In this document: in pieces, positions 12,301 through 24,300 of the stretch
Layout of the letters: the number at the start of each line of letters is the position of its first letter
How positions within the stretch are numbered: the stretch's first letter is position 1
From: Apostichopus japonicus
Lineage: Eukaryota; Echinodermata; Holothuroidea; Aspidochirotida; Stichopodidae
Direction: 5' to 3'
DNA: 64,000 nucleotides
Assembly: GCF_037975245.1 (NCBI RefSeq)
Contig: NC_092581.1
Location: forward strand, 11,995,303-12,059,302
Made by a program: the position numbers and the translations under genes
Notes under the pieces: generated by a model
What the model was told of the DNA's origin: nothing
The model's database searches: none
Seen by the model: only the letters and a program-made list of their open reading frames with translations

Positions 12301-15300
12301 ATACAGTAGCTGCCTAGCACCCACTCCTTTTCTCACTTGCAACCTCTAGCTAATTAACATAACCTTTAATGAAAACAGTTAAGCAATGCACCTCCCTCCC
12401 CCCCCCCCCCCCACTGACAGACTTCCGGGTCATCCAAACTTTCCCTCCCTTCCAGATCTATTGCACCATATATTCCCAAGTCATAAGTGATTTTAAACTT
12501 GTTAATTAAACTTAATTAAAACTTGTACCAATTCCCGAGCATATAGTAAGAATAGAGTATTAGGCATCTCTGCCCACCCCCTCATCCCGCCCACCCCAGC
12601 CGCCCAACCCCCGGCCCCCTCTTCCCGCCCACCCCAGCAAATTATTCCATAAATATCATTCATGTTCCCTCACCCCTTGAATATTGCTCTTACAGGGAGC
12701 TATACAGTATCACAGAGTTCTCCGAGGTACATATCCAATCCTCCATACAGTAACATTAGGCCGACAGCTACAACTGAAGACTATACTATAATTATAATAT
12801 ACTATACATATACTATACATATATATACTATACATATACTATACATATACTATACATATACATATACTATACATATACTATACATATACATATATAATAT
12901 ACTATACATATACTATACAATATACTATACAAATAATTATGAAATATGATCAATATCAATCAGGTCAAATGTAAGGAGTGGTCTAGACAATGGCATGCTA
13001 TTATTAGTCATTTCTTATATGATAATTAGAGCTTAGTGTAGTACTGTAACACAAGCTCCTATATATACTTATTGTAATAATACTGAAAGTATGTTAACTA
13101 CAGTATGTCAATAGCTCCCTTTTATATTGCTGCTGTCAGTATTAGCTATAATGGGACACTTTACACAGAAAGTCAGCCAACTTCCTTTTTTCAGTCCTGT
13201 ACTTTCTCACAAACCCTGTTTATACAGTCTGAACATTTTTGATTGATGTGAAGGGTCAAAAAGCTCAGCCAGAGAAAAATGTGAACCCTTTGTAAAAAAA
13301 TAAATATTTATATAATGGCTCTTTCTTCATACCTTGTGCAGCTCAAATGATTATAAAATGTGGGCATTCACTGGCTGTACATTAGAGTAGTTATTACTCT
13401 GGGAAATTTATCCACAAATTCTGGATATTGTTTGGTTACTGCACAATTTTGAAATGAAAATGCCGCTCAATTCTAACTTCATAGGAATAAAATTTACCTT
13501 ATTGTGCTAATAATAATGATAAAGGATCCATATTTTACTCATACAATTATAAATTATTACTACTTCGAAAATGTTTTTTAGGGGGGCTGAATTGTCATAC
13601 TTTCCAGAGTAAATGACCAGAGTAAATGAGTCTTCTATCATATATTGTCTGTAATACACAAAACACACAATGTTCAATCAAATATTCTTTCCACTTTTCA
13701 TATAATTGCGCAAAGGTCTCACAGATCATCAAATATTTATTCTCAATTATGTTGCAAATTGTAGTTTATTAGTCAAATTTTCAATACAATTCCCTGCCAT
13801 GACAGTGGTTCATCACCCGACACACTTGTGTAATTTTCTCCTGTCAGCCAAGACGTCCCGTTTCTGCTGTGCGCAGCAATGCCCCAGAGCGTACTGCGTG
13901 TACATTTGAATAAGAAACTACAGGAAATCATCAAATCATCATGTTGATGGTCGGCGCCACCTCCCTTTGAGACTTGAAATGATAACCAATGATCATTAGA
14001 GATTAAAGACCAAAAAATGAGAAAAATAAATTTATGGAACTAGGAATGATAAAGTTGGCCATGATTTGGAGGCGAGTCAGTTATGTTGGAATTGCGAAGA
14101 GTGCCAGATGAACGGTACTACCCGTTACACTACTGTATGTAATGATATGTACAGTATGGAATGCGCCCGTGGATCGTAGTGCAGTCCCACTGTGGCACTG
14201 TGTACGGGCATAATGTAATGTACATTAACGCAAAGCTTGATGAGAATTGCTACATTGAACTCTCATCCTTACTATCACAATTAATGTACTGTAAGTATGA
14301 AAGTTTCTCAAAATTTGTGAATATATACAAAACATACTGTACATATAAAATTTTTTTAAAACATTGACCAGTGATTTAAATTCACACAAAGGCAACATAC
14401 TTTACAAAATATTAAAATTTGGGATTATTTTTTGTCGAGACAAGCATTTGTGTTGATAACTTTGAGCTGAACTGTTAAATAATAAGACCATATTGTTTTG
14501 GGGATCTCAACTGATAGTAAACTTTCTGCATTTGTCCAAAACACTGTCCCGATATTAATGTAACATATACTTACTGTAAGCAGTATGCCCTTCTTACTGT
14601 GCACTTTAGGTCTTACACAGTACATACTGTACACAAATGAACTTGACGTCTTCAATGTATGTACCTTTCTCTCTTTCTTTTATTATATATTTTGCAATTA
14701 TTTAAAATTCAAAAGTACTGCACATCAACATCAACAATCCTACCCCCCCCCCCTTTATGCACTGTCCCAATCACCCATATCCACTGAACACTACCAAATA
14801 TTATAAAACTTACTGGTTTATATATTTACGAGTGACCCACTTACCTGTCTCCCCACAACCTATGCACCGCATTCTACCGTGTCTAGAATGCCCTGGTAAT
14901 CTTTTAACACTGTACACCCTCACTGGCCCAAATGGCCTTCCTTCATTTTGAGACCACTTTCCCACAAAGTGGCCCCTGACGCGACCTCGGGGAGGGTGGC
15001 GGGTAAACCCTGCCACCCGCCGAGCTCGCCGAGAAGGAAAAATCTAACGCTAACAAAGACTGCTGATGCCTCCAGGCGGAGGGTGGAGCCCACCCTGAAC
15101 AGTCGGGGTGGGGGTCCGCCCTCCGTCACCCCGTAGGCGTGCCTCCCCCTACACTTACAGAGGCCTAATTGAACAAGGGGACGAGGCCCATACTACCCTA
15201 GATGGGAAAGAGTAACCTGGTAAACCGAACTAAGGAAACAACACCCACCGATAGACAAGTAGCCGCAGGCGACCCAGGGGGTGGCGATGTCTATCGACGA

Positions 15301-18300
15301 AACGCGAGGAGTCATGAGTCAGGTCGAACGACCGCTCCCCCGTCCGGCTGCGTCCCACCTCCCTCGGGGGAGGGTGGCGGGAAATGGAGACAGGTAAGTG
15401 GGTCACTCGTAAATATATAAACCAGTAAGTTTTATAATATTTACTTCGTTCCCCACTTACCTGTCTCCCCACAACCTATGCACCGAGTGGCACTGTCCGA
15501 TGGTGGGAGGCCCGAGGGGTGGGACCCCCGGAGCTCGTATCATCGAGCGACCAAAGCCAAATCGGCCTGTGATATGTCCGATAAGTAGCAGGCGACGAAG
15601 CGATTGGAGTCTTCCACGCCGTCGTCTTGCAGATGTCCACTATTGGAAAACCTGCGAACAGGGCTGTAGAAGCAGTGAAACCCCTGCTGTTGTGAGCCAT
15701 GGATCTGCCTGGACCTGTAGCCAGAGGGCGGACGGCTTCCACCAAACAGCGGGATAAGGTATCCTCCCAGGCTGCTGAGTGGGGCACTCGAAGGAGGAAG
15801 AACAGAGATGTCGAAGTACCCAAGAGATCTTGTGTTCTGTTGAGGTACCACTTCAGTGCCCTAATGGGAAACCATACTGTAGTCTGTCCTCGGGGATCAA
15901 AGAGAAGGTCTTGATCTCTGGGATGATGATGTCTCCCGGTAGGAGAGCCCAAACCTGGTTCTAGCGAAGAAGGAGGGGTCGAGAACTATCAGCACCCCAC
16001 AAACCGTAGGACTGAAGGCATCTTAGTCAAGGCGAGCCGTTGCTGCCTGGCGTGGAGCCGTAGGGGAAGCCCCTGATGGAAGGCGGCAACAGCCGAACGA
16101 AAGTTTTTGATCGTCTAAACCCTGCCTCCCTTCTTGGAACAGTGGGTAAGGAGTCGGCGATCAAGGTTAGAAAGGCCATGGTAGGCAGAGTCTGTCTCAT
16201 TCGGCATACTCTGAATCTCCGTAGGCAGAAAACGTAAGTACCAAGGTTGTTCTCACTCTGGCGGCCAAAGTCCTTTCTGTCTAAGGAAACACCAGACAAT
16301 TTCCAGGCACCTAATTGTAGGCCCTTGCTGTCCGGGTGAGCCAGCGCCCCGTCTATGGGACAACCAACTGTGGTTTGTCCGGCAGGATCGCTGGCTCGTC
16401 CGCTAGGAGCTGGACAACTTTTGCCCGAACCGGGGTCAGCGGGGCCACTATGATGGCTGACCATGCCAAGAGGGGGAAGATGTAAGCTTCCGGTCCGTTT
16501 CGCGACAGGGACCTGGCGTTATGTGGAAGGCCTGCAGGTGGGCCGCCTGAACAAAGATGAGCAGCCCATTGTTGCCCTGTGTCGCAATCAGGTCTATCAG
16601 AGGTCTGCTGAACATGTGGAAAAACCTACTTCATGTTCGTTGCAAAAGGGTCCACTCGTCAGGGTGGAGCTGTCCCCTGGGCAGAGCATCAGCCATCACA
16701 TTCTCCTTTCTGGCTATCTGAGAGACTTGTAGGGCCATGCCAGATTCTGTAGCTGTGGTGAGGGTCTCCCTTGCCAGACGGCAATATCTCTCTGACCTGG
16801 TGCCACCATGTCTGTTGACGTAGCTACAGTATGTTACCACCGTCGTGTTGTCTGAGAGGATGGTAGTCAAAAGCCCCGTACCTGGGCGCCGGAGGGCTCC
16901 AGAGAGCCCAACCCTATGTATCTGCTGCTAAAGAAGTCAAGGACAGCGGCCTGCTTGGTGACCTTGTTAGCGCTTGCAGGACAGCCGCACTCGCAGTACT
17001 GATTCAGTACCACAGTACCGTTGATGACTCCTTGAGTTATCAACCTGTTGCAATCAGAAAACTCTGAAGAAAAGGAATGTCCTGATGATGCTAAGCTGTA
17101 CCCTGTAGGGAGGTTTAATGGAGGTTCTTTCCATGCTAAAAAATATTAATCATAATATTGGGGAAAGAAAAGGCGTAGACCTATTGAAAGATAATGATGC
17201 CTGAGGCGCCTAACAATATTACTCCGGTCAACGAAAACCTGTCAAGCATAGAGACAAGTATCTTCTGGATGGGAAGCTGCACTGACGAAAAAGTGCCTTG
17301 CCCAAGGAAACAACTGAATGATCCGGCCAGGACTCAAACCTGCAAGCCTTAGATCACCAGTTCACTGCCTTCACCACAGTACTCTCTAAAAATGAGTACT
17401 GAAGGTACAGAATCTCACTCTGCTGAGTGAGTACAGAATCTTAAACAATGCTGCCCTGCTACAAAAAAAATGAGACTGAGTACTGAATGGATAGTTTGCT
17501 TCATCAGAATCTTAAACAAAGCTACAATGCTACTGTTTATGTGACTCCTACAATTATATGTATGTATTTAAGAACGTATTTAGGATCATCCTGCAAGTAG
17601 GAACATGAGAAGAAGCCTCACTGGCTTAACCAAGCTGCAAGCTGACTGAAGTCAGTCTCTTACATACAATTTTAACGTCCATGATTATGAAAATTCAACA
17701 ACTCTGTAGTTGGACAACATACATTAATCTTGGGGTGGCCTGAATCGGGGACCTTATGAGTGAAAGGCTTTAACCCTGAGCTAACTGAGCTATAGACCTA
17801 CTCATCAGAAACAAACTCCCAACAGGGGCTGTGAAGATGGTGAGAGGGTGGGTTTGTAGAAAATCCACCTCATATATCCCTGGCTGCTTAACGGAGCCCG
17901 GGGAGTTACTCAGCAAACACAAAAGCGTTACTAAGCATGTAGTGTTTTGTTATGACAACGTTATGAGTGGTGTAAGAGGTATGTCACCGAAAACGTTTTC
18001 AGGCTCATATTTCAAAACGATTTACGTTAAGACAATAATATATCATTAATACAACATTAATATCTCATAGAAACGTTATGTCGACGTTTTTACCACACCA
18101 CATTTAACGTAATAAACACGTAATAAATGTTATGATAACGTACCCGTTACTCCTCAAATCTCTCCATGTCGAGACGTGTCAATTTTGTAGTGTAGTACAG
18201 TAGAAGTATCCAACTTCCTATTGAAACCACCTAGCGCATAGCCACGACTAGGCTATCAGGTGCTACGAAATGCAACTGTGCTTAAAATGTCGGGACATCG

Positions 18301-21300
18301 AACATTATTCACGAAGCGCATACTGTATGCTCGGAGCGCGTTAGCGCTTGTACCTTTGTTGGGGTTTTATCCTACCCCTTTTCCAACTTACTACTAACGC
18401 GTTTGTCTTGGAAATTCACCCAAAAAATAGAGAGAGAGGTTTATTCCATGGGATCGCTCACGTAGTCGACAGCTCGTTGCAGCAAATGTTGAGCTTACAC
18501 GTGTCAATCCAGGTGACTGCTTGGCCCCCCTCCTCTCATAACAAATACACAGCGCGGGAATATTGTCTTGGCAGTTTGCCAAGACTCTTGGAAGGCTTCG
18601 TTTTCCTGGCACTTTGCCAAGCTTCGAGAACGTTCTCTTCTTGGCAGGTTGCCAAGGTACTAAGTAACGAGACTGTACTAGAATCGCTTCAGTTTGCGCC
18701 TTTTAACATGCTCTGGAGGGGGTTCCACCAGCGTTTTAAACAACAAAACATAAGCAAGGTTTCAAACCTAGACATATGGCGATGAATTATAACGAGAGAG
18801 AAATATAATTAGCGAGGAGAATATGACCCATGAATGCACAGGGAATCTATGTCATGTCCTGGTTTCTGCTGGTACTTATTAAACACACATTCGGGATGTG
18901 TAATGATAAATGGTGTAGCGATTGCAGTGTCTTTCCGCAATTGATTCGAACCTGTCGTCGCAGCTCAAGCTGCTAGTTCCGGGGGGCAACACTCCCCTGA
19001 TGAAAGAGACTCTTCCCCCTCTTGGAGGCGGGATTAACTTTGAGGCTGGGGATAAGTATATCTCCGTTTGCCGTGGGAACCTCGCTCCAGCCGGCTTTCC
19101 TTTCGGATTGGGCGTTTGCCCTTACTACCCCGTTCTGGGGGCCCAGCAGTTGTTGATCTCATCGGTTCCCGGCTCCGGGACCGACTCCTGGGATCCGGAG
19201 TGGAACCTCGGTTCCGCACTCCCTGTGAGGTCTCGCTGGACCCGTGGTCTCGTCGGACCCGGGCCCCCGGAGCCCATCTCTGTGTGCGTACCTAGCCGGG
19301 TACCACTCCTCTCGACCCGGACATTCTGTCCATTCCGGTCGGAATTTCAAATGGGCTATTTATTGGCCTTGAGCCTTGCCCTTGCCTTCCCCCTTGGTCA
19401 TAGAATCCGGACGGTGCCGGGACCTTGGGGGGCAAATTTCTCTTTCTCCTCTCTCTCTCTCCTCCGGCCTCTCTCGCCGGACTCGGGCTCCCGGAGCCTA
19501 TCTCTGTGTGCGTACCACGCCGGGTACCACTCTCCTCGACCCGGACATTCCGTCCGTTCCGGTCGGAACTTCTAAAGGGCTTTTTATTGGCCTTGAGCCT
19601 AGCCTTCCTTGGGTCGGAGGGGAACGTCTGTTCCGGGCTCCTTCTGAGGTCTCGCCGGACCCTGGCTCTCCGGAGCCCCTCTCTTTGCGCGCACCACAAC
19701 GGGTGCCGCTCTCTGCGACCCGGACGGACTGTCCGCTCTGGCCGTCTTTGTCATGGGCTTTTGGTTGGCCTTGAGCCTTGCCCTTGCCCTAGCCCTTGGT
19801 GGTACATCCGGACAACGCCGGCACCTTGGGTGGCAAAATCTGCATCTCTCTCTCACATGGGCTTTTGGTTGGCCTTGAGCCTTGCCCTTGCCCTAGCCCT
19901 TGGTGGTACATCCGGACAACGCCGGCACCTTGGGTGGCAAATCTCCATCTCTCTCTCTCTTCTCCGGCCCTCTCCTGGCCTCTCTCCATCTCAACTCCCA
20001 CCAACTCTCTCACTTCCTCTTCATCTCCTGTCTCTCCTCCGATTCCCTCCAGGGGAACTGTGGGTTCGGTGATAGATCTAACCTGTCCCGGCCTGCTAGC
20101 CAGGTGTCGATGTGCTGCCACTGTCTGGTGTGAAAACAAAACAGACTAGACAGAGGTCTCGGAACAGCTCACACATTTAAGGTGGCTTCGAGACATGTCT
20201 GAGAAAACCCACGTTAAGGAGAGACTAACGGCAAATAGTCTAACGTATCAAACGGAACGACTATAAGGAGGAAGTAGGGTGGGAGTATGCTAACAGAGAG
20301 TAAAGTTACGTGACAAAAACAACGCGCCCCGCTAGAGGCTCGCGGCTTACAAGGTACGCTACAATAGTGAAAAACTTCCCACACTTAGAAGCGAACACGT
20401 AACCAGAATACATGAAGGAAAAGGACGAAGCATACATACAAGGGAGAGAACCCCTCTATCCGCGTACAGAGCGGGAAGGGAGGAACAAGGCTACGAGATA
20501 CGCCCCAAGTGAAAACTCCCGACACTTAGGAGGTGCACGAGTAGCGAAACCCATGGAGAACATGAAAATATGTACAAATATATGAAGGTTCAAACAAGAA
20601 CAACAACGTAATCGAACCGCCTAGTATTGGATAGGAGTTCGCGGCTTACAAGATATGTTACAAGGAGAAACACTTCCGACATATGGAAGCAACGTAACTA
20701 AACATATATGCATCGAAAACTTGTAAAAGGTCCAAACATTTATATAAGGGAGAGAACCCCCTAACCGCGAACCAGCGGAGGGGGGAACAAGGCTACGAGG
20801 TACACCCCAAGTCATGAGACTCAGGGCGCGCACGTAGCAACAACTGGAGGAAACATGAAAAAATACAACAATATATGAAATCAAGGATACTCCCGTCTTA
20901 ACATGAAAAACAACGAAACAAGCCGACTATCTCGACTAGTTAGGAGATATCGGAACGTGGCTACAACTACGCTACAAAAGTGAAAACCCACACTGAAAGC
21001 GTAAAAATTAACGAAGTACATGAAAGCAAAACACCTTATGCTAAGTAAGAAAAGCTGAAACACATGTACATACGGAAAAACATGCCTATCCGCGTAAACA
21101 AGGCGGTATAGGCAACGCTACAAATTACGCTACAAGGGGAAAACCCACACAAAAGCGTAAGAAGTAACGAAGGTACATGAAACAAGCAAAACATATTATC
21201 TTTTAAAGTAAGAAAGGCTGAAACATGTACATACGAAAATATATGCCTATCCGCGTAAACACGGCGGTATAGGCAACGAACGTAGTAGTCTCGCAGAGCT

Positions 21301-24300
21301 ACTACCTGTTACCCTAAAAACGTTACGTAAGAAAAAACGAACGCATGGGCGAGAGTGTACACTAAAAACAGCCCCCAAAAACACCCTTCCCTACAAGAAA
21401 AGGATACTTATCAGGCTGGAAAAGATCCTTGGAAGTGCAGAAGTCCTGATAGGAAACTTCTAGAGTATAAATCCAAGGTAATCCGGGCGAATTTCGCGAA
21501 AATTTTTCTAACTCCGAAAAACACATTGAGACACTTTGTGGGTAGAAAAATGAAGGAAGGCCATTTGGGCCAGTGAGGGTGTACAGTGTTAAAAGATTAC
21601 CAGGGCATTCTAGACACGGTAGAATGCGGTGCATAGGTTGTGGGGAGACAGGTAAGTGGGGAACGAAGTAAATATGAAGCCTTCATTAAGCTTGCTGTAT
21701 GAAAAGTCAAGAATACTAGAACATAATTTGTCATTTGATTAATAAGACACATTCATGTGACATCTTTGTAATGAAATGAGGACAATATTTACAACACACC
21801 TAACTGACCAATGCTGAATCATTCAGTCCTTAATATTTTTACTAATAACAGACATGTATCTAGCTTCCTGGTTCAGCTGCAAACAGCCATGACCAATATA
21901 TCTGAGCTAGTACACAGCAATTTGTCTCTAGTGTATAATAAATGATCTCATACGGTTGGTTAATGAAGCAAATGGAAAGCAAGTGGCTTTTTATCTTAAT
22001 ATGGAACCGAATCTATAGCGATATGTACATGTATATAGTAATTATGATCAATGTTGCTTAAATTGCATTTTTATAAAGTGTTTAGCAAGTAGTTAAGTGT
22101 GTAGATCAATGTGTGCATACAGTTTACATGAGACGTTATTGATCAAATGACGTACAATGTATGTTAATTATGTACAGTATGTGTGCAATGTTATGGCGTT
22201 CAAAACAGGTGACTGCAACACAGGACAAGCACTAAACAAATATGTACAACAGAATATTGATCCTTTTAGTTCAATAACAAATGTAATAAGTACATATTTT
22301 AAGTTAACATTTGCATCAGTCTACAAATATCAATGCTTATTTAAGTAATTTAAATAAAATCTGTCTGATGGAGAGAGGTAAGAGGATAAGTGTAGATAAT
22401 ACATCAATCTTATTTTCAAAATTTCTGTTTTAAATTTTCATAGACACTTCTTTCTCCATCCCCCCACCCCATTTATTGGCAAAACTACAAAATTTACAAA
22501 CCAATAAAGCTGACCTTTTAAATAAAAGGCCAAGCATACCAATCTATGGAAAACCCCAATTCCCTTTTTTTTTTGTATCAATTGCTTTTAAAGTAATTTC
22601 AGGTAGTAGAGGAAATTATTTTAAGGTAAGACACATTTCTTCCAGGAAGTTGAAACAGAAAGAAGGTCGCTGAGGTTTGACCTCCATATGTCGGCTACTA
22701 GTACTTCCATTTGATTGTGTTACCAGTCGCTACATGTCCATCTCATGGACCAGCACACACAAACAGGAAGTTTAAAACTACTTGCAGCATGTCTCAAATA
22801 GACTACAAAAGGAGGGACAATGGCCGACGATAAGAACTACTGTGTTTTTAAGCTTACATGAAGTTACAATGCAGACTGGCATCTACAGTACAGTAGGATT
22901 AGTTGATCAAGAAAAGCCTTAATTCCATTATATATCAAAAGATACCAGTGCTTGAAAGGAGGACTATAGGAAAGGTCATTTTGGAGAAGGAAGCATGTTA
23001 CACACCCCTGTACACTGACACTATTTATACAGTAGCAAAATTCCACAATTCCTGATTCCCTGTTTTGGTACTAAAAACTGCGTCGATCTAGATAATTGAC
23101 AATTTGTAAAGTCTGACCGTGCACAGTAATTAATAATTTGGGCTGAACGTTGTTCCCATGTCCTGATGTTACAACATCCACTACTCTGACAGGCTATTTA
23201 GTATTGGCTACAAATATGATCGAAAAAAAATCACAGAATAGAGAAACGTAGTTAATTATACTCATCGAAAGTGCTCAGTCCAAAGTGAAAAATATTGAAC
23301 AGGTGAACAGTTGGTGAATCAAAAGCGACGAAGGGATGTAGGATGATCAGGATTGATTTTAACGGTTGTCAAGAGCGATAAGAAGAGCAATGCTTGCAAA
23401 AGAGGCTGGCAATTACGGAAGAGAGATGGCCAGAAATACACATACAAACAATTGCCAGATGCTAGAGCCAGGTAAATACTGTTACGTTAATGCATAAGTT
23501 TTATGAGGTGAGGGAGTATGCGCTGTGAATGTATGTATTCAGTACATACATACTTAATGGGAAATAAATGAAACTGTTTAAAAATATATGGGACAGGAAC
23601 ACAGAGTAGCTAAATGATAATAGGTGTCCCTTAGAATCGAAACAATAATATATCAACTCGGTATGAAAGAAAATATTTCGATAATATTGTGTATGACTTT
23701 TGAGAAAACATTCAAACGTTAGTACAGCATTGTAAATCTGAAATTACATTCAAGTACATGTAGATATAAAAATATGCAGAAATCTATACTGTAATGTCAA
23801 GGTGGACATAGTGTACTGCAGTTGAATCAACTAGACCAGTCACTGTGCAGCATCAAGCCATCCCTAGTTGACTTGATTTTGGTAATTTATAAATAAAAAT
23901 TGAATCAACCTTTTTCATCTGATAAATAACAGATTGATGATGAATCTATGAATTTAGTCACTTGTTACATTACTACTGTATCCTACTGTACCTGCAAACC
24001 TAATGTTTAATAAGTTTACAAATGAATGCATGCTCCCTCCTTCCCCTACCACACTTGACCTACCATATCCCTCCCCATCCCCCATGCACCACATGATGGC
24101 ACACACTCAATGAAAATCAACATGCAGCATATATATACTGCCATGTCTTCAGCCAAGCATTGTGAGTGACAGAAAAATGTTTAATTACTGTACACATGCT
24201 TCACAAAATTGTAAATTTATGCCTCTCTAAGTAAATCAATTTCCGACAACTCACTCTGGCCCCCTCTGGTGACAGTTACACGTATTACCGATCAAATCTC

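Larger units (their letters stand above)
14796..21673 (-). mobile_element. DIRS-like tyrosine-recombinase retrotransposon, decayed
   Basis: Element of about 6.9 kb read on the minus strand. Its outer ends are inverted repeats of about 120 bases (14836-14953 against 21544-21660, almost identical). Next to the recombinase end lies an internal segment (about 15383-15480) that joins the complement of the left end to the complement of the right end, which is the internal complementary region typical of DIRS elements. Protein remains of RNase H (16870-16631) and tyrosine recombinase (16464-15476) are in the expected order. I found no gag and no reverse transcriptase palm motif. The interior from 17100 to 21330 is taken by SINEs and tandem arrays, so this copy is not autonomous. 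It sits in the largest WASF intron, same strand. Confidence 0.85.

Noticed and set aside
15476-16464. Functional site-specific integrase of viral or phage type
   Set aside because: Its neighbours (RNase H, inverted termini, internal complementary region) fit a DIRS retrotransposon, and the frame is broken.
18922-20072. Long plus-strand open frames of 215-217 codons
   Set aside because: They lie in a GC-rich tandem array where both strands are open, and the peptide repeats follow the DNA period. No known domain.
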